64,000 nt of DNA from Hyphomicrobiales bacterium (lineage in GTDB: Bacteria; Pseudomonadota; Alphaproteobacteria; Rhizobiales; Xanthobacteraceae). The DNA lies in the NCBI GenBank assembly GCA_009377755.1, contig WHTM01000018.1, positions 26,204 through 90,203 on the forward strand, given 5' to 3'. The translations under genes were made by a program, and so were the position numbers. The notes beneath the pieces were generated by a model, which saw nothing but the letters and a program-made list of their open reading frames with translations, was not told where the DNA came from and searched no databases. This document shows positions 34,520 to 43,739 of the stretch, piece after piece (position 1 is the first letter of the stretch; each line of letters opens with the position of its first letter).

Positions 34520-36574
34520 TCAGGCCGCCGCCGCCTTGCGTGACGCGACAATCTGGTCGGCAGTCCGGCCGGTCAGTTCGGCCATGTGGTCGAATTTGAA
34601 GGTGAAGCTGCCGACGCCGGCGGTGGCGGAGCGCACCTCGATGATCAGGTCGCCGATCTCCGACTCCGGCATCATCGCCCGCACCACGTCCCAGCCTTCC
34701 CAGCCCTCGCGGGTGTCGAAGCCGAGGATCTGCCCGCGCCGTCCCGACATGATCGCGTTGATCTTGGCGGTCGCCTCGGAGGGGCAGACGATCTCGACGG
34801 CATGGATCGGCTCGAGCAGCACGGGCCGGCATTGCGGCAGCGCCTCGACGATGCCGATGCGTCCGGCGGTGCGGAACGCCATATCGGAAGAATCCACGGT
34901 GTGATACGAGCCGTCGATCAGCAACACCGTCACGTCCACCACCGGGAAGCCGAGCGGGCCATGCTTGAGCCCGTCGATGACGCCTTCCTCGACCGAGGGA
35001 ATGTAGTTGCGCGGCACCACGCCGCCGGTGATCTTCTCGTCGAAGACAAAGCCGGAACTGCGCGGCAGTGGCTTGATGTCGAGCACGACGTCGCCGAACT
35101 GGCCGTGGCCGCCGGATTGCTTCTTGTGCCGGCCGCGCTGCACGATGCCCTGCTTGATGGTCTCGCGGTAGCCGACGGTCGGCGGCCTCGTGGCGATGGC
35201 GACGCCGAAGTGGTCGGAGAGTCTTTCGGTGGCGACCCGCAGATGCATCTCGCCCTGACCCCACATCACCACTTCCTGGGCCTCGGGATTGTGCACCACG
35301 GTGATCGACGGATCTTCCTCGAGCAGCTTGCTCAGCGCCTGGCCAAGCTTGACGTCGTCCTTGCGTTCCTTCGCCGCGACCGCGATCGCCAGCACCGGCG
35401 GATGGGGCTGCACCGTGGCCACCGGCGCGTGCGGCTGCTTGCCTGAGCTCAAGGTTTCGCTTGTCTTGGCGTGGTCGAGCTTGCCGAGCGCCACCGTTTC
35501 GCCGGCGGTCGCCGGTCCGAGTTTCTCGCTTTGCTGGCCCATGAGCTTGAACACGCCGGATACCCGCCCCGCCTCCCGCTCCGACGAGCTCAAGGTGACG
35601 CCGTCACCGACCTGTCCGGTCAGCACACGCGCCACCGACATCTTGCCGCCGTGGGTGGTGTTCAGTGTCTTCAACACATAGGCAACCGCCTCGCCATTGG
35701 CATTGACGCGCAGACGCTTCGCGGTCTCGGTCCCGTCAGGCGCCTCGTGACGCAGCGCCTTCATCAGCCGCAGCACCCCATTGGTGCGATTGGCGACGCC
35801 GAGCAGGACCGGGCAGACTAGCCGGTCGCGCAATTCCTTGGCGAGGTCGTCGAAAATCTTGTCGCGCGGCGGCGGGATGTCCTCGAGCAACTGTTCCATC
35901 AGCTCGTCGTCGTGGTCGGCCAGTGTTTCCAGCATCTGGAAGCGCGCTTCTTTCTCGCGGTCGAGATCGTCGCCCGTGAGATCGATCACCTCCGACGGCA
36001 GGTTCTCCTTGTAGACAAAGGCGCGTTCCAGGGCGAGGTCGGTGAAGCCGGTGATGATGCCGCCGGACCAGATCGGGATTTGCCGCAAGAGCAGCGGAAC
36101 GCGCGACGCCGGCTGCAGAAGTTTCAGCGTGTCCCGCACCCGCTTGTCGGCTTTGTCGATCTTGTTGAGGAACAGAAAGCGCGAAATGCCTTGCTCCTCG
36201 AGCTCGCGCAGGATGAGCTGCAGTTGCGGCACCTTGCGCTCGTCTGCTTCGCAGACCACCACCGCGGCGTCGACCGCCGGGAGAACCGCACGCATGTCGT
36301 GGATGAATTCAACCGAGCCGGGACAGTCGATGAAGGTATAGTTTTCGCCCATGAAGGTGGTGCTGGCCACCGAGATTTCGACGCTCATCCGGTGATGCCG
36401 CGCTTCCTTGCTGGCATCGCCGACGCTGGTGCCGGCGTCGACCGTGCCTTGCCGCTGAACTGCGCCGGTGCGCGCCAGGATCGCTTCGAGAAGGGTGGTC
36501 TTGCCGCTCTGGAACGGCCCGACGAGTGCAATGCACCGTGGGCCTGTCGCGCGGGTGCCGTTTTGAGCCATCAC
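34520..36574 (-). CDS. EF-G-like translational GTPase with altered catalytic motif
   Basis: A 684-residue paralogue of elongation factor G with the five-domain layout: P-loop GPFQSGKT (19-26), G3 DCPGSVEF (83-90), G4 NKID (137-140), domain II around GQVGDGVTLSS, and domain IV/V (GHGQFGDVVLDIKPLPRSSG and on). In canonical EF-G, G3 is DTPGHVDF with a His needed for GTP hydrolysis; here it is Ser. The N-terminal switch sequences also differ (SVGDASKEARHHRMSVEI). It is a distinct EF-G-like family, not the housekeeping fusA. It is monocistronic. Confidence 0.88.
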   Translation of the reverse strand: MMAQNGTRATGPRCIALVGPFQSGKTTLLEAILARTGAVQRQGTVDAGTSVGDASKEARHHRMSVEISVASTTFMGENYTFIDCPGSVEFIHDMRAVLPAVDAAVVVCEADERKVPQLQLILRELEEQGISRFLFLNKIDKADKRVRDTLKLLQPASRVPLLLRQIPIWSGGIITGFTDLALERAFVYKENLPSEVIDLTGDDLDREKEARFQMLETLADHDDELMEQLLEDIPPPRDKIFDDLAKELRDRLVCPVLLGVANRTNGVLRLMKALRHEAPDGTETAKRLRVNANGEAVAYVLKTLNTTHGGKMSVARVLTGQVGDGVTLSSSEREAGRVSGVFKLMGQQSEKLGPATAGETVALGKLDHAKTSETLSSGKQPHAPVATVQPHPPVLAIAVAAKERKDDVKLGQALSKLLEEDPSITVVHNPEAQEVVMWGQGEMHLRVATERLSDHFGVAIATRPPTVGYRETIKQGIVQRGRHKKQSGGHGQFGDVVLDIKPLPRSSGFVFDEKITGGVVPRNYIPSVEEGVIDGLKHGPLGFPVVDVTVLLIDGSYHTVDSSDMAFRTAGRIGIVEALPQCRPVLLEPIHAVEIVCPSEATAKINAIMSGRRGQILGFDTREGWEGWDVVRAMMPESEIGDLIIEVRSATAGVGSFTFKFDHMAELTGRTADQIVASRKAAAA

Positions 36575-36867
36575 TGCCTCCCGATCGTGATTGTCGGTCC
36601 GGCCCGGCTCCAGCAGCCAAGGGTGTCCCGGGGCGGATCACGACGTGGACCTTTGCGGTCCGTCCCGGCCTATCGTCTCAGGCAGCGGCGGGCCTTGCAA
36701 GGCCGATCCGGTTCGCCGCATCGCCTTAATTGCCTGGCTCGGTCGCCGGCTCAGCGGCTCGGCCTCAGCAGCCCGGCGCAGGGTCTAACCGCGCCATGCC
36801 CGCTGCGAGGCCGGCCACCGTCGGATGGCGGCTCGCCTGATTCAATGCCCGGCCCCTGGGCGGGCCG

Positions 36868-38112
<1,245 letters not shown>

Positions 38113-38198
38113 CTAAAGAGCAAGAGGGACAATCGCAAGGGCGAAGGTCGAGATTTGCCCTCAAGACTTTGTCATTCCGGGCTCAGAACCTTCCACTT

Positions 38199-38334
38199 GT
38201 CGTCCCGGCCAAGCGAGCGAAGCGAGCGAGAGCCGGGACCCATACCCCCAGTGATCGCAAGGGCACCGCCCGAGTGACATCTCTCGCGGCGGTGGTTATG
38301 GGTCCCGGCTCTCACTTTGCTCGGCCGGGACGAC
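38199..38334. repeat. GTCGTCCC...GGGACGAC repeat family, near-perfect copy
   Basis: Starts GTCGTCCCGGCCAAGCGAGC and ends CTCGGCCGGGACGAC; GCCGGGACCCATA pairs with TATGGGTCCCGGC. It occupies most of the spacer between the aminotransferase start (38073) and the stop (38343) of the next binding-protein gene. Confidence 0.85.
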
Positions 38335-38342
38335 GGCTGCGG

Positions 38343-39368
38343 CTACTGGAAGATCTCGCTGAACCTGGTCTTGGTGCTCCGAGTCTGCTGATGGACATAG
38401 TCGTAGTCGATCGGCCACGACTTGATCGCCGACAGCGCCGGCTCGCCCGGCGGCGGCGCGATGTCCGCGCGCGAGGCGTGAATGCCCGAGGCCGCGATCA
38501 TGCTTTGCGCCTCGGTCGAAAACATGAAACGGGCGAAGGCCCGCGCGGCATTGGGATGGGCCGCGCCCTTGAGGATCGCCATCGGCGAGCAGACGAAGAA
38601 GGCGCCCTCGCTGGGAAAGATCAGCGTGTGATTGGGTACCACCTGGCCTTTGTTGTAAGTGCGCGGCGGCGCCCCCTCGGCGCCGAGCACCCGTTCGCCC
38701 TGCTGCAAGGTCTGGAACACCTGCTGGTGCCCCTGCACGATCATCGTATCGTTGGCCCGTAGCGCCTTGTAGAAGTCCCAGCCGAGTTTGCGCGACAACA
38801 TGCTGACCACGATCACCTGGATCGCCGTGAAGTTCGGATCGGGCATCACCATCTTGCCTTTGTACTTGGCATCCTTCAGGTCCGACCACGTCCTCGGCCG
38901 ATCCTTCTCCGCAACCTTGTCGGTGCGCACCGGCATGCCCAGGACTTGAATGCGCTGGGCGATCCAGCGCCCGTCCTTGTCCTTGACGTCGTCGCGGATT
39001 TTGTCGAATCCCGCAGGCGTGAACGCGGCGAACAGGCCCTGCCTGGCCATGTCGTCGGCCGCGGCGGCGTCGGAGAAGGTGAGGATATCGGCGCCGGCTT
39101 GGCCGGCCTTGATCTCCGACATGATGCGGCGCAGCACAGCCGTGCCGCCCGTTCGCAGCAGTTGGACGCGGATGCCGGTGTCCTCCTGGAACTTGCTGGC
39201 CAGCGCTTGCGCCAATTGCACCGGCGTCGAGGTGTACCAGCTCACCATGCCTTCCTTTTTCGCCGCGGCGATGTCCACCGGGTCGGGCTTGAAGTCTTGG
39301 CCAAGAGCGGGTGGAGCGCAGGCAAGGGTAAGCCCGATGGCGGCCGCGGTCAGAATACGTGCGTGCAT
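38343..39368 (-). CDS. ABC transporter periplasmic binding protein (family 1, Fe3+/phosphonate-like)
   Basis: A 341-residue extracellular solute-binding protein with a signal peptide ending near PPALGQ (23-24) and the pattern KKEGMVSWYTSTPVQLAQAL, shared by iron(III) and 2-aminoethylphosphonate receptors, then GADILTFSDAAAADDMARQG. ATG 39368 has GGGAGGATGCC just before it. No permease or ATPase gene is adjacent, so it is an orphan receptor here. The ligand is uncertain. Confidence 0.88.
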   Translation of the reverse strand: MHARILTAAAIGLTLACAPPALGQDFKPDPVDIAAAKKEGMVSWYTSTPVQLAQALASKFQEDTGIRVQLLRTGGTAVLRRIMSEIKAGQAGADILTFSDAAAADDMARQGLFAAFTPAGFDKIRDDVKDKDGRWIAQRIQVLGMPVRTDKVAEKDRPRTWSDLKDAKYKGKMVMPDPNFTAIQVIVVSMLSRKLGWDFYKALRANDTMIVQGHQQVFQTLQQGERVLGAEGAPPRTYNKGQVVPNHTLIFPSEGAFFVCSPMAILKGAAHPNAARAFARFMFSTEAQSMIAASGIHASRADIAPPPGEPALSAIKSWPIDYDYVHQQTRSTKTRFSEIFQ

Positions 39369-39484
39369 GGCATCCTCCCGGAGATGTTTCTTGTTTCGCT
39401 TGGCCCGATCGTCGGTCCGTTGAGCGGCGAAAGCAAATGCCTCGCTCAACACTCCCTTAATGCGGGACTGCTACCGACCAACGC

Positions 39485-40783
39485 ATGGGATCGATGGTCG
39501 AGGCCCTGCGCACCGGCGCCTGGCTGACCCGGGAACGGATCCGCCTGGTGGCGCTCGCCGTGCTGGCGGCTTCCGCCATCGGCTCCGGCTGGCTGGTGGT
39601 GACCTCGGACGGTCTCAACGATCTCCGGGGCCGCCCGCTCGGTACCGATTTCGCCAATGTCTACGCCGCCGGCACCTATGTGCTGGAGGGGCGTCCCGCG
39701 CTGCCGTTCGATTCCCCGTCGCAGCACGCGCGCGAGAAGGACATCTTCGGCGCGAAGACGCCGTTCTACGGCTGGCACTACCCGCCGTTCTTTCTCTTCG
39801 TCGCCGCGCCGTTGGCGCTGATGCCCTATGCGCTGGCGCTCGCGGTGTGGCAGGGGGTGACGTTCGCGCTGTACCTGTGGGCGGTCTGGGCGATCCTATC
39901 CACTTGCCGCAGCCCCTACCTCCCCTTTCAGGGGGAGGTAAGAAGCGGCATGCAGGAGGAGGTAACGAGCGGCCGCCTGTGGCTCCTGCTCGCGCTCGCC
40001 TATCCGGCGGTGTTCGTCAACCTCGGCCATGGCCACAACGGGTTCCTTACCGCCGCGCTGATGGGCGGTGCGCTGGTGTTGCTCGATCGGAAGCCGCTGG
40101 TCGCCGGGGTTCTGTTCGGGCTGCTGGCCTACAAGCCGCAGTTCGGCCTGATGATTCCGCTGGTGCTGGCCGTGACCGGCCGCTGGCGCACGGTGATGGC
40201 CGCCGGGGCAACGGTGGTTGCCTTGGCCGGCGCGGCGACGCTGGCCTTCGGCCTGGATGTGTGGCCGGCGTTCCTGGAAGGCACGCGTTTCACGCGTCTC
40301 GTCGTGCTCGAGAGCGGCAACACCGGCTGGCACAAGATCCAAAGCATCTTCGCATGGGTGCGCATGTGGGGCGGATCGGTGCCGCTCGCCTACGCCGTGC
40401 AGGCCGTCGGGACCCTCGCCGTCGCCTGTGCGCTCGTCTGGCTCTGGCGCAGCCGGGCCGCCTTCGCCCTCAAGGCGGCGGCACTGCCGATCGCGGCGCT
40501 CCTCGCCACGCCCTACAGCCTCGATTACGACCTGATGGTGCTGGCGCCAGCGATCGCCTTCCTCGCCGCGCATGGGCTGGTGCGCGGCTTCCGGCCCTGC
40601 GAGGCGACCGCGCTCGCGGCCATGTGGCTCGTGCCGCTGGTGGCGCGCACGGTAGCCGAGGCCACGCTGATCCCGCTCGGCGTCCCGGCGATGCTCGCCG
40701 TTTTCACCCTGATCGTCGGCCGCGCGATGACCGAGTCGGGGTTCGACCCGACGTGGCGTTTCGCCGGGCGCGCACTAAAATAG
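39485..40783 (+). CDS. GT87-family membrane glycosyltransferase (DUF2029) with an in-frame palindrome
   Basis: A 432-residue GT-C type membrane enzyme. GRPLGTDFANVYAAGTYVLEG near 50-70 and YGWHYPPFFLFVAAPLALMP near 97-116 match DUF2029 mannosyl- or arabinosyl-transferases that use polyprenyl-phosphate sugars. About ten TM segments are visible. Residues about 140-165 (STCRSPYLPFQGEVRSGMQE and on) are encoded by a palindrome related to the UDG insert and break an otherwise helical stretch into a loop. The gene ends 3 bp before the hairpin array. Confidence 0.85.
   Translation: MGSMVEALRTGAWLTRERIRLVALAVLAASAIGSGWLVVTSDGLNDLRGRPLGTDFANVYAAGTYVLEGRPALPFDSPSQHAREKDIFGAKTPFYGWHYPPFFLFVAAPLALMPYALALAVWQGVTFALYLWAVWAILSTCRSPYLPFQGEVRSGMQEEVTSGRLWLLLALAYPAVFVNLGHGHNGFLTAALMGGALVLLDRKPLVAGVLFGLLAYKPQFGLMIPLVLAVTGRWRTVMAAGATVVALAGAATLAFGLDVWPAFLEGTRFTRLVVLESGNTGWHKIQSIFAWVRMWGGSVPLAYAVQAVGTLAVACALVWLWRSRAAFALKAAALPIAALLATPYSLDYDLMVLAPAIAFLAAHGLVRGFRPCEATALAAMWLVPLVARTVAEATLIPLGVPAMLAVFTLIVGRAMTESGFDPTWRFAGRALK
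39914..39943. repeat. In-frame palindrome inside the GT87 gene
   Basis: TACCTCCCC and GGGGGAGGTA flank TTTCA, forming a near-perfect hairpin that continues into AAGCGGCATGC and a further GGAGGAGGTAA. It matches the end hairpins of the element in the UDG gene. The reading frame is kept. Confidence 0.8.
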
Positions 40784-40785
40784 CA

Positions 40786-40948
40786 TCAGTGTCCCGAATC
40801 CGAAGTTCGCATGACCTCGCGGCGCTCTTTAGCGAACTTCGGATTCGAAAGGACACCAGCAAGTTATGAGTCTAGTGTGGTTTGGTTCAGAAGGTCTCTT
40901 GTTGGACTCGCGGCAGCAATGAAGAGAACTTCTGAACCACCACACTAG
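40786..40948. repeat. CTAG hairpin dyad, type A (elements c and d)
   Basis: Two palindromes: c (40786-40859, arms GAATCCGAAGTTCGC, extra TTT in the right arm) and d (40872-40948, arms GGTTCAGAAGTTCTCTT, extra TT in the left arm), joined by a short linker AGCAAGTTATGAGT. The extra bases face each other, so the two hairpins are inverted. The same dyad with other base changes occurs at 50093-50257. Confidence 0.9.
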
Positions 40949-41110
40949 TGCCCCGCTTCCGAAGTTCGTGATACATTGCAGCACCCTCCGCCACGAACTT
41001 CGGAAGCAAAGGGGCACTAGCAAGTCTATGATTCTAGTGCCGCTTTCGATTTGAAGTTCCTGGATGAGATTGCCGCAAGTGGTGCAGGAACTTCAAATCG
41101 GCGGCACTAG
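40945..41110. repeat. CTAG hairpin dyad, type B (elements e and f)
   Basis: Element e (40945-41020, CTAGTGCCCC ends, arms GCTTCCGAAGTTCGTG) and f (41034-41110, CTAGTGCCGC ends, arms CGATTTGAAGTTCCTG) joined by CAAGTCTATGATT. Its first CTAG is also the last CTAG of element d. The dyad at 46749-46914 is the reverse complement of this type with compensated changes. Confidence 0.9.
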
Positions 41111-41231
41111 CGAGCCTCCGCCACGACGAAGCCCCGATCGCGTCACAGTCCGGCACCACTCGGAGGCTAGCGGTCCGCCCTGCGCGACCCGATCCATCGT
41201 GCGTCTGGAACCGCGCCAGCCAGAGAGGCCG

Positions 41232-41864
41232 ATGTATACGCTCTATTCGATGCGGCGCTCGGGCAACAGCTACAAGGTGCGGCTGACCCTTGCGCATCTC
41301 GGCGTCGCGTTCAGACTGGTCGAGATCGATATCCTCCGGGGCGAGAGCCACACGCCGGATTTCCTGAACAAGAATCCGAGCGGACAAGTCCCGCTGCTGG
41401 AAGTCATGCCCGGCCGCTACCTTGCGGAATCCAATGCCATCCTCTGGTACGTGGCCGGCGGAACGCCGCTCGCTCCCGATGACCGGATCGACCGTGCCGA
41501 TGCCCTGCAGTGGATGTTCTTCGAGCAGCATACCCTCGAGCCGCACATCGGCGCCGCCTATTTCTGGCTGAACCTGGTCAAGGGGGGCCGCGAACTGCAG
41601 CGCCACGCGCTCGACGACTGGATGGAGGAGGGCTATCGGGCCCTCGGCGTGATGGAGAAGCACCTCCAGCGGAATCGCTTCTTCGCCGCTGACCGTTTCA
41701 CGATCGCCGACATTGCGCTCTACGCGTACACCCACGTCGCGCACGAATGCGAATACGATATGAACGCTTTCCCCGCGGTCCGGGCCTGGCTTGCGCGGGT
41801 CGCCGCCGACCCGCGCCACGTGCTGATGGACTGGTCGCCGAACAATTCCGCTGCCGCGGAATGA
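41232..41864 (+). CDS. Glutathione S-transferase family protein
   Basis: A 210-residue cytosolic GST. The N-terminal thioredoxin-like domain starts MYTLYSMRRSGNSYKVRLTL (a Ser near 9-12 in the catalytic position), with the cis-Pro and glutathione-binding loop SGQVPLLEVMPGRYLAESNAI. The C-terminal helical domain contains FTIADIALYAYTHVAHE, the N-capping box. AGAGAGG lies just before ATG 41232. The substrate is unknown. Confidence 0.9.
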   Translation: MYTLYSMRRSGNSYKVRLTLAHLGVAFRLVEIDILRGESHTPDFLNKNPSGQVPLLEVMPGRYLAESNAILWYVAGGTPLAPDDRIDRADALQWMFFEQHTLEPHIGAAYFWLNLVKGGRELQRHALDDWMEEGYRALGVMEKHLQRNRFFAADRFTIADIALYAYTHVAHECEYDMNAFPAVRAWLARVAADPRHVLMDWSPNNSAAAE

Positions 41865-42002
41865 GCTGTTTACAGTTTGTTAACTGGCGCCACCAAATCG
41901 CCGCCGTTCGTCAATTGCGTCGCCGCAGTCCGGACCCAGGCTTGCCGGCATCCAGGCAAAATCTCGCAGCGAGTGATTCGTTCTTCCCTGGGAGACGTCG
42001 CC

Positions 42003-42227
42003 ATGACTGGACCTCTGACCGATCGCGTCGGGTTCGCTCGGCCAGATGCCTGCAACCCTTCAGTGCGGCGCCGCGCGGCTCCGCTCGAGCTGATTGCCGG
42101 CTTGGCTCTGGTTGTCTCCACCGCCGTCGCGGCAACCGTCGTATCGATCGGACTCGCACGTGCCGAACCGATCGATCCGGCGCACGTCGCCGACGGTTCG
42201 TTCGCGATCGTCTTGCTGCTCGGGTAA
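42003..42227 (+). CDS. Small hypothetical single-pass membrane or exported protein
   Basis: A 74-residue product (MTGPLTDRVGFARPDACNPS and on) with one hydrophobic segment, LELIAGLALVVSTAVAATVV, followed by a short polar region and a hydrophobic tail AIVLLLG. GGGAG lies 8 nt before the ATG at 42003. No family recognised. It could be a genuine small membrane protein, but coding evidence is modest. Confidence 0.5.
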   Translation: MTGPLTDRVGFARPDACNPSVRRRAAPLELIAGLALVVSTAVAATVVSIGLARAEPIDPAHVADGSFAIVLLLG

Positions 42228-42283
42228 ACCCGAGATCGGCGGTGCGTCCGGGATGACAGCCGCGTTTGTGCGCGTCGGTGCGC

Positions 42284-43015
42284 TCACAGCCCGAGATAGA
42301 ACTTTCGGATCAGATCGTTGTTGTTGAGCTCGTTGGCGGAGCGCCCCTCGAAGGCGATCTTGCCGTGGACGATGACGTACCCGCGGTCGGCGATGCGGAT
42401 CGCCTGGGTGAAGTTCTGCTCCGCCATCAGCACCGTGAGTTGGTAGTGATCCTTCAACTCCTTGATGGCGTCGATGGTGCGGCTCACCAGCAGCGGCGCC
42501 AAGCCGACCGACGGTTCGTCCACCAGCAGGATGCGCGGCGCCAGCATCAGCGCGCGCGCCAGCGCCAGCATCTGCTGCTCGCCGCCGCTCATGCTGCCGG
42601 CGAGCTGGCCGCGCCGCTCGGCGAGCCGCGGAAACGCCTCGAAGCAGAACGCGAGGTTGCTCTTGATCTGTGCGCGAGCCTTGGGACGGAAGGCGCCCAG
42701 CAACAGGTTCTCCCCGACGGTGAGGCGCGGGAACAGCCGCCGCCCCTCCGGCACCAGCGCGATGCCGAGGTCGACGATCTGCTCGGTGGTGCGCCCGACC
42801 AGATCGTGCCGCTTGCCGTCGATCTCGGCGACGATGCGTCCGGCGGTCGGCCGGACGATGCCCATCACGCACTTCATCAAGGTGCTTTTGCCGTTGCCGT
42901 TGGTGCCGAGCAGCACCACGGTCTCGCCGGCATTGACCGTCATCGAGACGTCCTCGATCACCCGCACGGCGTTGTAGGCGGCATGGACGCCTTCGATGGT
43001 GATGCTACTGGCCAA
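42284..43015 (-). CDS. livF: Branched-chain amino acid-type ABC transporter ATPase (LivF)
   Basis: A 243-residue ATPase with Walker A LLGTNGNGKST, signature SGGEQQMLALARALM, Walker B RILLVDEPSVGL and the switch His region VLMAEQN. The N-terminal GVHAAYNAVRVIEDVSM is LivF type. It is the last gene of livH-livM-livG-livF (transcribed right to left) and overlaps livG by 11 bp. No livK receptor is in this operon; it may borrow one from elsewhere. Confidence 0.93.
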   Translation of the reverse strand: MASSITIEGVHAAYNAVRVIEDVSMTVNAGETVVLLGTNGNGKSTLMKCVMGIVRPTAGRIVAEIDGKRHDLVGRTTEQIVDLGIALVPEGRRLFPRLTVGENLLLGAFRPKARAQIKSNLAFCFEAFPRLAERRGQLAGSMSGGEQQMLALARALMLAPRILLVDEPSVGLAPLLVSRTIDAIKELKDHYQLTVLMAEQNFTQAIRIADRGYVIVHGKIAFEGRSANELNNNDLIRKFYLGL

Positions 43016-43739
43016 GGTAGGCTCCCACCACCTCGGGGTTGTTCACCACCGCGTCGGGCTTGTCGTCGGCGATCTTGCGTCCGGACACCAGCACCACGAT
43101 GCGCTGCGAGAAGCTCATCACCGCCCGCATGATGTGCTCGATGAGGATGACGGTGATGCCTTGCTCGTTGAGGCGCACGAGCAGGGCCAGGATGTCCTCG
43201 ATCTCGGAATGCGACAGGCCGGCCATCGCCTCGTCGGCGATCAGAAGCTTCGGCTCCGCCGCCATGGCGCGGGCGAGCTCGAGCTTGCGCATCTCCACCT
43301 GGGTGAGGTCGCGCGGGAAGCGCGTCGCCTTGGCGTCGAGGCCCACCATCTTCAAGAGGTCGCGGCAACGGTTGTCGAGATCGCCCGCGGAGCGCAGCAG
43401 GCCGGACCGCGCCTGCACCGTATAGAGCAGCGGAATGCGCAGGTTGTCGGCGAGGTTCAGGCTCGGGAACGGCCGCGGCAGCTGGAAGCTGCGGGCAAGC
43501 CCGAGACGAGTGCGCTCGTGGGCGATCAGACCGTCGACCGGCCGCCCGTCGAAATGCACAGAGCCGGTTTCGTTCTGCAGCGTCCCGCAGATGCAGTTGA
43601 CCAGCGTGCTCTTGCCGGAGCCGTTCGGGCCGATCAGGCCGAGCCGCTCGCCCTTCTCGACCGAAACGCTGATGCCATCGAGCGCGACGAAGCCGCCGAA
43701 GCGCTTGCTCAGATCCTGCACCTGGAGCAGCGCGGTCAT
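43005..43739 (-). CDS. livG: Branched-chain amino acid-type ABC transporter ATPase (LivG)
   Basis: A 244-residue ATPase with Walker A LIGPNGSGKST and LDGISVSVEKGE before it, a degenerate signature (LTQVEMRKLELARAMA, where LSGGQ would be), and Walker B KLLIADEAMAGLS with Ala in place of Pro after Glu. LivG-type ATPases carry the insert around LARSFQLPRPFPSL. The start overlaps the livM stop as ATGA. Together with livF it powers uptake of a hydrophobic amino acid or amide-like ligand. Confidence 0.92.
   Translation of the reverse strand: MTALLQVQDLSKRFGGFVALDGISVSVEKGERLGLIGPNGSGKSTLVNCICGTLQNETGSVHFDGRPVDGLIAHERTRLGLARSFQLPRPFPSLNLADNLRIPLLYTVQARSGLLRSAGDLDNRCRDLLKMVGLDAKATRFPRDLTQVEMRKLELARAMAAEPKLLIADEAMAGLSHSEIEDILALLVRLNEQGITVILIEHIMRAVMSFSQRIVVLVSGRKIADDKPDAVVNNPEVVGAYLGQ

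Noticed and set aside
40786..41110. attC-like integron cassette sites
   Set aside because: The hairpins have an asymmetric bulge and imperfect symmetry like attC, but there is no integrase, no RYYYAAC/GTTRRRY core and no cassette array.
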